A stretch of 64,000 nucleotides of DNA, taken from positions 3,093,001 through 3,157,000 of the forward strand of contig NZ_JBBOPI010000001.1 of NCBI RefSeq assembly GCF_038003525.1. Reading direction: 5' to 3'. Shown here one piece after another: positions 24,809-33,186 of the stretch (its first letter is position 1; each line of letters begins with the position of its first letter). Source of the DNA: Solibacillus sp. FSL H8-0538 (GTDB taxonomy: Bacteria; Bacillota; Bacilli; Bacillales_A; Planococcaceae). The position numbers and the translations under genes were made by a program. The notes under the pieces were generated by a model. The model did not search any database. It saw only the letters and a program-made list of their open reading frames with translations, and had not been told where the DNA came from.

Positions 24809-25997
24809 TCACAACTTCCCCTTTTGCGTTCCGTAATTGTGCGGCATCCCCTGAGTTCAGCCAAATTTGTCTTCTCGTCCATTCAAGTGAATTGGAACTT
24901 GCTTTCGCATCCGGTCCACTCGTTACATAAATCAACTCCCCAGCTTGAAGCGTCCTATTCGGGAAATTAAATACTTGCGCACCTTCCACTGAAACGAGCT
25001 GCCAACCTTGTAAATTAACCGCGTCACTGCTCTTATTTTTAATCTCTATGATTTCTGCATTTACATCTTGACTTACAAGCTCCACCTTATCTGAACTTGT
25101 TGTAGGGGGCTTAATCGAAATCGAACTAGTCGCGCCGATACCTGTCCACTGAGGTGCAGCAGTACTGTAAGAGTTCCCGTCTGTTGTAATAACAATTGTT
25201 CCAGCTTCTGCTGTACTAAAAATATCACTATCCACCTCTTGTAAATAGGCAATAACTTCCGCATGCGGGTGGCCGTATTGATTGTCCTGTCCGTAGCTTA
25301 AAATAGTTGCTTGTGGATCGACTGCCTCAATAAATAATTGCGAGCTACTCGTATTCGAACCGTGGTGCCCCGCTTTTAAAATCGTCGCATGGACATTTGT
25401 GCGCTCAAGCATCTCACGTTCCATCTCAACACCTGCATCACCCATTAACAAAAACGATATATCTCCGTAAGCAACGCGCAGCACAATCGATGCATCGTTA
25501 TTGTCAGAGGCATGTTCATCGGCACTCAACACGTCAATTGTTAAATCTCTATCTAAATTAATTGAATCATCCGTATTTGGCACTCTGTACGGGATATTTT
25601 TCTCATTAATTAGCGTTAGCATTTCCTCAAACGTTTGGGAAGTATGGACCTTGCCAGAATCAATAAAGTTTTTAATCGATATCGAGTTCAACACAGCAAT
25701 AAGCCCACCAATATGGTCAGCATCTGGATGCGTTGCGACAACATAATCCAGTTTTGTCACGCCTTGCTCTTTCAAATAGGCAACAATATTTTTTCCCGCA
25801 CCCTTCACTCCGCCGTCAATCAGCATCGTTTTGCCATTCGGGGATTGAATCAATATTGAATCCCCCTGACCAACGTCGATAAAATGAACAGACATTTCCT
25901 TGCCAGATGTCGCTAGGTTTGTTGCGTTCGGCTCATTTGTTACTTCTGTACAACCAGCAATGAGTAGTACAAAAAACATTAACAATATCTTTTTCAT
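24795..25997 (-). CDS. lipoprotein with ComEC-like MBL fold and lamin-tail domain
   Basis: The 400-residue protein has a lipoprotein signal 'MKKILLMFFVLLIAGC' (Cys 16). A metallo-beta-lactamase fold of the ComEC/Rec2 type follows with 'FIDVGQGDSILIQSPNGK', 'ATHPDADHIGGL' (HxDxDH), 'LLMGDAG' and 'LKAGHHGSNTSSS'. The C-terminal 100 residues ('EIIEIKNKSSDAVNLQGW') form a lamin-tail beta domain. ComEC's MBL domain degrades DNA, so an extracellular nuclease anchored to the membrane is plausible but not shown. It lacks the ComEC channel helices. Confidence 0.88.
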   Translation of the reverse strand: MKKILLMFFVLLIAGCTEVTNEPNATNLATSGKEMSVHFIDVGQGDSILIQSPNGKTMLIDGGVKGAGKNIVAYLKEQGVTKLDYVVATHPDADHIGGLIAVLNSISIKNFIDSGKVHTSQTFEEMLTLINEKNIPYRVPNTDDSINLDRDLTIDVLSADEHASDNNDASIVLRVAYGDISFLLMGDAGVEMEREMLERTNVHATILKAGHHGSNTSSSQLFIEAVDPQATILSYGQDNQYGHPHAEVIAYLQEVDSDIFSTAEAGTIVITTDGNSYSTAAPQWTGIGATSSISIKPPTTSSDKVELVSQDVNAEIIEIKNKSSDAVNLQGWQLVSVEGAQVFNFPNRTLQAGELIYVTSGPDAKASSNSLEWTRRQIWLNSGDAAQLRNAKGEVVSELE

Positions 25998-26425
25998 ATT
26001 CTATAATCCTTTTCACTATTTTCTTCAGTGTACATGACTTTTAATTACAAAACAAAAAGTGTTGTCTCTTCAACGTTTGAGACAACAACTATGCTCACAT
26101 TTTGGATAATCCTTTATCGCAATCAATGCATGAAAAGTTTTTTCACAGAGTCATTGTTTAACACTACTGTTGTTTTTATTGCTAATACTACCGTGGTCAT
26201 TTGGGCGCTGCCGCATGTCTTGCACAGGACGTAATGACTTCTGCGTTGTCACATGGAAGTGAGTTCTTAAGCAGAATCCACAAGGCGAAATTTTATAATC
26301 CCCTTAACAATGAAAAAAGTCGCCTCAAATATATTTTCGAGTCGACTCTTTTGAAAAGAAGCTTGCAATGCAAATTATGGGCTCAAGTAACCATAGAGAC
26401 CATCCTTCTAGCAAGGTTCTTTATA
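25998..26425. other. intergenic region with repeat debris at the edge of the catabolic cluster
   Basis: I see no gene. The stretch includes a possible scrap of the GC-rich hairpin module (about 26210-26265, 'CACAGGACGT'). At 26276-26310 is a 35-bp repeat shared with 43718-43752. A minus-strand hairpin at 26313-26349 probably terminates the meta-cleavage operon. Confidence 0.5.
26313..26349 (-). terminator. likely terminator of the meta-cleavage operon
   Basis: Minus strand: 'AGTCGACTCGAAA' pairs with 'TTTGAGGCGACT' and is followed by TTTTTTC, about 80 bases after the dehydrogenase stop. Confidence 0.65.
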
Positions 26426-27901
26426 TTATTGTAAGGCGATACAAATATTTTTTGCTTCTGTGAAGAATTCTAAGCTGTGATGCCCACCCTCACGACCTAC
26501 ACCGCTTTTTTTATAGCCGCCAAAAGGTGCTCTTAAATCACGTACAAACCAGCAGTTCACCCAAATTGTACCTGCTCGTACATCATGAGAAATGTTATGT
26601 GCTCGTTGCAAATTTTGTGTCCATATAATCGCATTTAATCCATAGTCTGTACTGTTAGCAATTTTTAATGCTTCCTCTTCTGTATCAAATGGAATAATTG
26701 TTACAATTGGACCGAAAATTTCTTCTTGGCAAATGCGCGCTTGATAGTTTTCTTGTAAGTATATAGTTGGGAGCAAATAGTAACCTGTTTTTAAATGCTC
26801 CGGTAAGTTTGGTCTTTTCGCTCCATAAATTAGTTTCGAGTTTTCAAATTCAGCAATATCTATATAACTTGTAACTTTATTATAATGCGCTTCGCTAACG
26901 ACTGGTCCCATATTCGTCGATGGATCTTGCGGATCCCCTACAACAAGATTCATTGCCGCTTCTTTAAAGCGTGTTAAAAACTCGTCTAGTATCGTGCGCT
27001 GTACTAAAATACGGGAGCCAGCTAAACATACTTGACCTGAATTCATAAATGCCGCTTGAATCGATACAGGAATTGCTTTGTCTAGGTTTGCATCCTCAAA
27101 AATGATATTTGCAGCTTTACCACCTAATTCAAACGATACTTTCTTTAATGAATCTGCACCATTTTTCATAATCGCTTTCCCTGTTGACGTTTCTCCTGTA
27201 AAGGAAATTAAATCAACTTCAGGATGTGTTGTCATAAATTCACCAGCTGATTGTGTCCCAAAACCGTGTACTACATTTACTACGCCATCTGGAATGCCAG
27301 CTTCTTTTGCTATTTCTCCCAATAGCGAAACGGTAAGTGGCGTCACTTCAGCTGGCTTAATAACTGCTGTATTACCAGTTGCTAAACATGGGCCAAGTTT
27401 CCACGTTGTCAGCATAAATGGTAAGTTCCACGGTGTGATTAGCGCTGCAACACCCACAGGTTCATAACGCGTATAGTTTAAAAATTGATCATCCATTGGG
27501 TACACTTCTCCACCTTGTTTTTCCATAAAATCAGCGAAGAACTTTAAATTTTCTGCAGCGCGTGGAATTTCTCGTTCCACAGCCGTTTGGTACGGCTTCC
27601 CTACATCCATTGCCTCAAGTCGAGCCAATTCTTCCTTACGCTCAATAATGATTTCTGCCATGCGACGAATTTTTTCACAACGCTCTGATACAGACATTGT
27701 CCGCCATGGTCCTTCTTCAAACGCTTTTCTTGCAGCATTGCATGCGCGGTCAACATCTTGGAAACTTGCTTCGTGCACTTTGGCAATGACTTCTTGTGTC
27801 GCTGGATTTTTCACTTCAAACAATCTATTAGATGATGACTCAACATACTCTCCGTTAATGAATAACTTTACTTCTTTTAGCATCGTTTCAGTTTTTGTCA
27901 T
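26426..27901 (-). CDS. 2-hydroxymuconic semialdehyde dehydrogenase
   Basis: This 491-residue aldehyde dehydrogenase has 'TPWNLPFMLTTWKLGPCLATGN', 'FELGGKAANIIFED' (general-base Glu) and 'NSGQVCLAGSRI' (catalytic Cys). By operon context it oxidises 2-hydroxymuconic semialdehyde, the ring-fission product of catechol, to 2-hydroxymuconate with NAD. It is the last gene of the phenol operon, and the upstream TGA overlaps its ATG (TGATG), so the two are coupled; AGGAGGT lies nine bases upstream. The closely related HpaE type cannot be fully excluded by sequence alone, but no homoprotocatechuate genes are present. Confidence 0.88.
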   Translation of the reverse strand: MTKTETMLKEVKLFINGEYVESSSNRLFEVKNPATQEVIAKVHEASFQDVDRACNAARKAFEEGPWRTMSVSERCEKIRRMAEIIIERKEELARLEAMDVGKPYQTAVEREIPRAAENLKFFADFMEKQGGEVYPMDDQFLNYTRYEPVGVAALITPWNLPFMLTTWKLGPCLATGNTAVIKPAEVTPLTVSLLGEIAKEAGIPDGVVNVVHGFGTQSAGEFMTTHPEVDLISFTGETSTGKAIMKNGADSLKKVSFELGGKAANIIFEDANLDKAIPVSIQAAFMNSGQVCLAGSRILVQRTILDEFLTRFKEAAMNLVVGDPQDPSTNMGPVVSEAHYNKVTSYIDIAEFENSKLIYGAKRPNLPEHLKTGYYLLPTIYLQENYQARICQEEIFGPIVTIIPFDTEEEALKIANSTDYGLNAIIWTQNLQRAHNISHDVRAGTIWVNCWFVRDLRAPFGGYKKSGVGREGGHHSLEFFTEAKNICIALQ

Positions 27902-28110
27902 CACTTCGTTACCTCCTGTTCTTGTTTACGGCGGTGAACAGACTTCCCAGCGATTCCCCAATTTGTATCAGGAATTTCATTAATCCCAATTCGAATTGAT
28001 TCAAGTGGTGCTCCGAGTACAGTTGATACGGTTTTCGTAATTTCTTCGATTAATTTCTCTTTGCGTTCTGGCGTCCTACCTTCAAGCATCGTAATTTGAA
28101 TAAGTGGCAT
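27901..28110 (-). CDS. 2-hydroxymuconate tautomerase (4-oxalocrotonate tautomerase)
   Basis: The 69-residue product begins 'MPLIQITMLEGRTPERKEKL', leaving the catalytic Pro-1 after Met removal, and carries 'IRIGINEIPDTNWGIAGKS' with the expected Arg. It interconverts 2-hydroxymuconate and its keto form 2-oxalocrotonate. The tail is a few residues longer than in XylH/DmpI. GGGAGGA precedes the ATG. It lies between the decarboxylase and dehydrogenase genes with a 19-bp gap and a 3-bp overlap. Confidence 0.93.
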   Translation of the reverse strand: MPLIQITMLEGRTPERKEKLIEEITKTVSTVLGAPLESIRIGINEIPDTNWGIAGKSVHRRKQEQEVTK

Positions 28111-28129
28111 TTGTCGTTCCTCCCATTTC

Positions 28130-28921
28130 CTATCCTTCTACTGTTACTCGTAATTCATCCATACCGTCAAAGCTCACGGTAAATTCATCGCCTGCTTGCA
28201 TCACAGCTGAGCCCGTCAACGCACCACTCAGCACGACATCTCCAGCTCGTACTTTTTGGCCACGTGCTAGCATTTTATTGGCCATCCAAGCAATCGCACG
28301 TGCAGGGTGACCCATAATCGAACCGGCTGTGCTCGTTCCAAAAATCTCGTCATTTTGTTTAAAAATACAGCCCATCTTCACTAAATCTACGTCACGAATC
28401 GAATACTTCTTATCACTCATAATGTATTTTGACGAAGATGAATTATCTGCAATCACATCAGGTAGTGTGAAATTAAAGTTTAAATAACGGCTATCAATAA
28501 TTTCCATCGCCGGTGTAACGTAATCAGTTGCTTGTAAAACCTCGGCTACGGTTACAACTGGTCCTTCTAAGTCTTTTGCAAATACAAACGCAATTTCTGG
28601 CTCAATTTTTGGATGAATTAGCGGTTTCAGTGAAATTGGCTCAGCCGCTAGTAACTCCATATTTTGTAGCAGTACCCCATAAGACGGTTCATGAACACCC
28701 ATCATTTGCTGCTTCGCTTTACTTGTTAAACCAAGTTTCATGCCAATACGCACAGTTTTTTCCTGATCACACTTCAACTTAATTAGTTGATCTTGCACGT
28801 CATACGCAACCTCTACTGTTAGTTCTGGGTATTCATCTACAAATTTCTTCACTTCATATACATCACGTTCAGCTTGAAACAATGTATACGCAATTTGGTT
28901 TACTGTATCTGTTTTTAACAT
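28130..28921 (-). CDS. 4-oxalocrotonate decarboxylase
   Basis: This 263-residue member of the hydratase/decarboxylase family carries 'EIIDSRYLNFNFTLPDVIAD', the same pattern as XylI/DmpH ('DSRYENFKF'), which separates it from the paralogous hydratase encoded at 30848. It decarboxylates 2-oxo-3-hexenedioate to 2-oxopent-4-enoate, and in other systems acts in a complex with the hydratase. ATG at 28921 follows AAAGGAGGT at seven bases; the long frame upstream overlaps the aldolase gene and is rejected. The aldolase stop is 14 bp away. Confidence 0.9.
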   Translation of the reverse strand: MLKTDTVNQIAYTLFQAERDVYEVKKFVDEYPELTVEVAYDVQDQLIKLKCDQEKTVRIGMKLGLTSKAKQQMMGVHEPSYGVLLQNMELLAAEPISLKPLIHPKIEPEIAFVFAKDLEGPVVTVAEVLQATDYVTPAMEIIDSRYLNFNFTLPDVIADNSSSSKYIMSDKKYSIRDVDLVKMGCIFKQNDEIFGTSTAGSIMGHPARAIAWMANKMLARGQKVRAGDVVLSGALTGSAVMQAGDEFTVSFDGMDELRVTVEG

Positions 28922-28934
28922 GGTGCGACCTCCT

Positions 28935-29945
28935 TTATACAAACTGTTTGCCATTTGCTAAAGCACGAGCAATTTCAATAATTAAATCTTCCTGTCCACC
29001 AACTGCCTTCATTTGTCCTAGTTGTAATAAAATTTCTCGCTCGTCGACCCCATATTTTTGGGACGCTTCTTGTGTAAATAATAAGAAGCTCGAGTAAACA
29101 CCCGCATAGCCCATCAGTAAACTCGAACCATTAATTTCTTGTGGGCGTGGCATAAATGGTGCAACAATTTCATTGGCTACATCCATTGTGGCGAACAAAT
29201 CCACGCCCGTTCCATAACCAAGACGTTCAAACACCGCAACCATCACTTCTGTTTGTGTATTACCACTACCTGCACCTAAGCAGCGTAAACTTCCATCGAT
29301 AAATGTAGCGCCTGCTTCAACAGCAGCCATAGTATTTGCCATCGCAAGTGACAAATTATTATGTGCGTGGAAACCAATTTCACACGAAATCACTGAACGA
29401 AGCGCAGTAATTTTTTCTGTTACTTCGTGGGGAAGCATTGCACCAGCCGAATCAGTTACGTATACAATTTCTGCGCCATAGCTTTCAAATAACTTCGCTT
29501 GTTGTACTAGTACATTAGTTGGTGCCATATGGGCCATCATTAAAAACCCAACCGTCTTTAAACCGAGCTCACGGCTTAACTGTATATGTTGTTTTGCAAC
29601 ATCTGCTTCTGTAACATGTGTGGCGACACGTGCCATTTTTGCGCCAGCCGTCACTGCGTTTTTCAAATCTTCTCGAATACCAATTCCCGGTAAAATAAGT
29701 ACGGAAATTTGAGCATCACCGCATTCTTCATTCGCCGCTTCGATTAGTTTTAATTCGTCTACTTTTGAAAAACCATATTGTAATGAAGAGCCACCTAAAC
29801 CGTCTCCATGTGATACTTCAAAATACTTAACGTTGGCTTTTCCTATTCCTCGCGCTACATCACGTACCTGCTGCTCCGTAAAAGCATGTCGCATTGAGTG
29901 ACTACCATCACGTAATGTAACGTCTAATATCGTCAATTCCTTCAT
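28935..29945 (-). CDS. 4-hydroxy-2-oxovalerate aldolase
   Basis: This 336-residue DmpG/MhpE-type TIM-barrel enzyme has the N-terminal 'LDVTLRDGSHSMRHAFT' (metal Asp and catalytic His/Arg), 'SHGDGLGGSS', and 'GFHAHNNLSLAMANT' with the metal His pair. It splits 4-hydroxy-2-oxovalerate into pyruvate and acetaldehyde and forms a channelling complex with the acetaldehyde dehydrogenase encoded 12 bp upstream. AAGGAGAG precedes the ATG. Confidence 0.95.
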   Translation of the reverse strand: MKELTILDVTLRDGSHSMRHAFTEQQVRDVARGIGKANVKYFEVSHGDGLGGSSLQYGFSKVDELKLIEAANEECGDAQISVLILPGIGIREDLKNAVTAGAKMARVATHVTEADVAKQHIQLSRELGLKTVGFLMMAHMAPTNVLVQQAKLFESYGAEIVYVTDSAGAMLPHEVTEKITALRSVISCEIGFHAHNNLSLAMANTMAAVEAGATFIDGSLRCLGAGSGNTQTEVMVAVFERLGYGTGVDLFATMDVANEIVAPFMPRPQEINGSSLLMGYAGVYSSFLLFTQEASQKYGVDEREILLQLGQMKAVGGQEDLIIEIARALANGKQFV

Positions 29946-29957
29946 GATACCTCTCCT

Positions 29958-30833
29958 TTAAACGACAACATTTTGTTGTTTAGCTATTTCATTTCCTACC
30001 TGTACTGCTGCAGCCGTCATAATGTCTAAATTGCCTGAATAAGACGGGAAGAAATCACCTGCACCTTCTACTTCTAAAAAGACGGATACTTTATTGCCCT
30101 CAAATACAGGTGGACTTGTCATACGGTATCCTGGTACATATTGCTGAACGTCTTTTACTATTTGTTCAATGGAATGTAAAATTTCTAATTCCTGATTTTG
30201 CTTTCTTACTAATACATGGACTGTATCACGCATCATAATTGGGGGTTCCGCCGGATTTAAAATAATAATTGCTTTCCCGCGATCTGCTCCACCTACTTGC
30301 GCTATTGCTTGAGCGGTTGTTCTTGTAAATTCATCAATATTGGCACGTGTACCCTGACCTGCACTTTTACTTGCAACAGTCGCCACGATTTCAGCATATT
30401 CAACATCTGCTATACGATTAATGGCATAAACAATTGGAATAGTTGCTTGCCCACCACACGTCACCATGTTGACATTATCTGAAGTAATATACTGTTCTAA
30501 ATTCACACATGGCACAACAAATGGACCAATTGCAGCTGGCGTTAAATCAACCATTTTCTTGCCTAATGCGATAACCTTCTCACTATGTTCTTGATGTGCT
30601 TTTGCTGTTGTTGCATCGAACACAATATCAAATAGTTCTGGTCGCGCGATTAATCCATCAATGCCTGTTGTAATTACTTCATAGCCACGACTTTTAGCGC
30701 GCGCGATCCCTTCTGAATTTTCATCAATTCCGACCATGACACTCATTTTCAAATAATCACTACGTTCGATTTTATACATCAAATCGGTTCCAATATTACC
30801 AGACCCTAAAATGGCTACTTTTAGTTTTACCAT
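29958..30833 (-). CDS. acetaldehyde dehydrogenase (acylating)
   Basis: The 291-residue DmpF/MhpF-type enzyme opens '[17 protein letters not shown]' (NAD site) and has '[17 protein letters not shown]', whose Cys (about residue 126) forms the thioester. It converts acetaldehyde, NAD and CoA to acetyl-CoA, taking its substrate from the aldolase through a tunnel in known homologues. AGGAGGT precedes the ATG. It is the penultimate chemical step of the pathway that links phenol to central metabolism. Confidence 0.95.
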   Translation of the reverse strand: MVKLKVAILGSGNIGTDLMYKIERSDYLKMSVMVGIDENSEGIARAKSRGYEVITTGIDGLIARPELFDIVFDATTAKAHQEHSEKVIALGKKMVDLTPAAIGPFVVPCVNLEQYITSDNVNMVTCGGQATIPIVYAINRIADVEYAEIVATVASKSAGQGTRANIDEFTRTTAQAIAQVGGADRGKAIIILNPAEPPIMMRDTVHVLVRKQNQELEILHSIEQIVKDVQQYVPGYRMTSPPVFEGNKVSVFLEVEGAGDFFPSYSGNLDIMTAAAVQVGNEIAKQQNVVV

Positions 30834-30847
30834 TATTTTTGCACCTC

Positions 30848-31621
30848 CTAATATTTAAACGTTGCGGATACGTCACCTAAATGAGCAAATGAGGCTGAAA
30901 ATGTATCGCCGTCTTCAATAGGGACTGCTGCTGTTAAAGCACCCGATAATACAAATTCGCCTGCTTCTAGCGCGATATTATAATGGCCTAATTTATTCGC
31001 TAACCAGGCAACGGCATTGACTGGATTCCCCATCACTGCCGCTGCTGCTGCGCTATCAAATAACTCCCCGTTACGATAAACATTCATACCGATATGTGAT
31101 AAATCTACCGAATCAAGTTTCGTTGGTGTACCTCCAATAATGGCCATTGCAGAAGAACCATTATCTGCAACTGTATCTTCAAACTTTATGTTCCAATCAG
31201 CAATTCTACTGTCAATCACTTCTAATGCGGGCACAATATAATCCGTTGCATCTATTACATCTTGTGGTGAAATAGTCGTTCCAAATAGTCTCTTTTTCAG
31301 CACAAAGGCAATTTCAAATTCTAGTTTTGGTTGAATTAGGTGCTCCAGTGAAATCGTCGCTCCATCTACTTCAACCATATTCGATAAAATATGACCATAA
31401 TCTGGTTCATTTACTTTAAACATTTGTTGCATCACTTTACTTGTTAAACCAATTTTCTTTCCTACAATTGTATGACCATCTAGCTGTTTTTTCTCAATTT
31501 GCAATAATTGAATAGCATACGCATCCTCTACTGTAATAGAGGGGTTTGTTACAGTTAATGGTACAATAGGGTGTTTCATTTGTTCTGCCTGCTGTAATTG
31601 TTGTGCATATTGTTGTCTCAT
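30848..31621 (-). CDS. 2-oxopent-4-enoate hydratase
   Basis: The 257-residue protein has '[20 protein letters not shown]', the XylJ/DmpE pattern, and '[20 protein letters not shown]', which marks it as the hydratase rather than the decarboxylase paralogue. It adds water to 2-oxopent-4-enoate to give 4-hydroxy-2-oxovalerate. I chose ATG 31621 (AGGAGG nine bases upstream); the longer frame would overlap the flavin reductase gene. The two paralogues sit on either side of the aldolase and aldehyde dehydrogenase genes. Confidence 0.9.
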   Translation of the reverse strand: MRQQYAQQLQQAEQMKHPIVPLTVTNPSITVEDAYAIQLLQIEKKQLDGHTIVGKKIGLTSKVMQQMFKVNEPDYGHILSNMVEVDGATISLEHLIQPKLEFEIAFVLKKRLFGTTISPQDVIDATDYIVPALEVIDSRIADWNIKFEDTVADNGSSAMAIIGGTPTKLDSVDLSHIGMNVYRNGELFDSAAAAAVMGNPVNAVAWLANKLGHYNIALEAGEFVLSGALTAAVPIEDGDTFSASFAHLGDVSATFKY

Positions 31622-31637
31622 CACATGATTCCTCCTG

Positions 31638-32114
31638 CTATTGAATTGCAACCTTTTCCTTTAATTCGCTATATTGTCCATTGAAGAAAAGAAGCGGATT
31701 ACCATCTTGTAAACAAACATCTAGTACATGACCTATAAACAACGTATGGTCTCCTTCAGCATGGGAGGTCGCTACTTCACAACTGATTTGAGCAATCGCT
31801 CCTGGAATCGCCGGTGCACCATTTATATCATCAAAATCTACTTTTTGCGGATCTTTGATTTGACCAGCAAAAAGTTGAGAGTAATATTGTTGATCTTCTG
31901 CTAAAATATTTACTGTGAATTTATTACTTTGTTTAATACGTTCAAGCATTGATGCTTTTTCGCCTACCGATATGACGACTAATTTGGGATTAAGTGAAAC
32001 AGACATGAACGCGTTTGCCGTCATGCCATAAATTTCGTTATTTAGTTTTGTGGTAATGACTGTAACACCAGTTGCAAACTTACCCATTGCTGTTCTAAAA
32101 AGGCGATCATCCAT
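31638..32114 (-). CDS. flavin reductase component of phenol 2-monooxygenase
   Basis: This 158-residue flavin reductase-like protein has 'GKFATGVTVITTKLNNEIYG' then 'MTANAFMSVSLNPKLVVISV' and 'SHAEGDHTLFIGHV', as in HpaC/PheA2 proteins. It should supply reduced FAD to the HpaB-type oxygenase encoded two genes upstream. In many relatives the two components are adjacent; here the ring-cleavage dioxygenase gene lies between them. GGGAGGAG precedes the ATG. A hairpin at 32125-32160 separates it from the dioxygenase gene. Confidence 0.88.
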   Translation of the reverse strand: MDDRLFRTAMGKFATGVTVITTKLNNEIYGMTANAFMSVSLNPKLVVISVGEKASMLERIKQSNKFTVNILAEDQQYYSQLFAGQIKDPQKVDFDDINGAPAIPGAIAQISCEVATSHAEGDHTLFIGHVLDVCLQDGNPLLFFNGQYSELKEKVAIQ

Positions 32115-32126
32115 TTTAAAAACTCC

Positions 32127-32178
32127 TCCCGAATAACGTGATAGCTGCCTTAAACGTTACTTCGTTCAAGGCAGCATA
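32127..32178 (-). other. intercistronic stem-loop without T run
   Basis: 'GCTGCCTTGAACG' pairs with 'CGTTTAAGGCAGC' around a six-base loop, between the dioxygenase and flavin reductase genes. The base after the stem is not a T run, so it is more likely a processing or stability element than a terminator. Confidence 0.6.
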
Positions 32179-32191
32179 TACTTGCTTTTTT

Positions 32192-33160
32192 TTACTTGAT
32201 TACCGGTACTTTCGCTGGCTTATCTGGTGTACCGTATAGGAAGTACTCGTTCGGTAATGGTGAGCCGTACCAAATAATAGCTTCATTTAGCTCGTGCTCA
32301 CGCCATACTAATGGTTTCCAATCTGGGTCAAAAATTAAGTAACCTGAGTCACCGAATAATTCTACTCGATTTCCGCCTGGTTCGATTACATACATAAAGT
32401 ACGCTTGGCTCACACCATGTTTACCAGGGCCTGCTTCGATTTTAATCCCGTTTTCAGCAAAAATATCAGCAAGATCCATTAAGTGTTGTGGATAACCATA
32501 CCAGAAGGCAATATGGTGGAAACGTCCACTATTGCCTGTTTGGTCGCCCATTAATGCCACTTCATGTACAAGTGGGCTCACACTCATCCAAGCACCAAGC
32601 TCCTGGTTTTCCCCTACGATAATTTGTTCTCTTAATTTAAAGCCAAGCTGTTCAGACATAAATTCGCGATTTTTCGCTACATCGCTACACATCATATTAA
32701 TGTGGTCAAGACGTCTTGCTGGAATGCCTGTTAATGGACGCTTTTGCGGACGGCTTTTTAGTAATGTTTTTTGATCAGCAGATGCTTGGAAATAGTCCAC
32801 TTCCCATAAGATTTCTTGATTATGACCATCTGGAGTTACAAATTGGTAAGCTCGGCCATGCCCTAAATCTCCATCGATCCAGCCTTTTCCATAACCACTT
32901 TGTTGAATAGATGCTACACGACGCTCTAGCGCTTCTGGTGAACTTGCACGCCATGCAACATGCCCCATTCCTGCTTCCTTTGCTTCCGTTAACTTTAATG
33001 TGTGATGATAAAAATCTTCATAACCACGTAAATATACAGATTGACCTTCACGTGCTGTAATTTGTAAGCCCATATAATCTGTGAAAAACTTTAGAGATTC
33101 CTCTGGCTTTGGTGTATAAAGCTCCACATGTGCTAATTGTGCAATATCAAAATTTGACAT
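32192..33160 (-). CDS. catechol 2,3-dioxygenase
   Basis: This 322-residue two-domain extradiol dioxygenase has the Fe(II) ligands visible in the C-terminal domain: His in '[10 protein letters not shown]' (about 152), His in '[10 protein letters not shown]' (about 218) and Glu in '[10 protein letters not shown]' (about 269). It opens catechol between C2 and C3 to 2-hydroxymuconic semialdehyde. The length and order after an HpaB-type gene resemble PheB of Geobacillus phenol degraders. Start ATG 33160 is eight bases after AAAGGGGG; the ATG two codons earlier is too close to it. Confidence 0.93.
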   Translation of the reverse strand: MSNFDIAQLAHVELYTPKPEESLKFFTDYMGLQITAREGQSVYLRGYEDFYHHTLKLTEAKEAGMGHVAWRASSPEALERRVASIQQSGYGKGWIDGDLGHGRAYQFVTPDGHNQEILWEVDYFQASADQKTLLKSRPQKRPLTGIPARRLDHINMMCSDVAKNREFMSEQLGFKLREQIIVGENQELGAWMSVSPLVHEVALMGDQTGNSGRFHHIAFWYGYPQHLMDLADIFAENGIKIEAGPGKHGVSQAYFMYVIEPGGNRVELFGDSGYLIFDPDWKPLVWREHELNEAIIWYGSPLPNEYFLYGTPDKPAKVPVIK

Positions 33161-33186
33161 AATCATTTCCCCCTTTGTTAAGTAAA

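Noticed and set aside
26028-26434. Two overlapping open frames between the MBL gene and the catabolic operon
   Set aside because: No ribosome binding site or protein-like composition; they cross repeat debris and a terminator hairpin.
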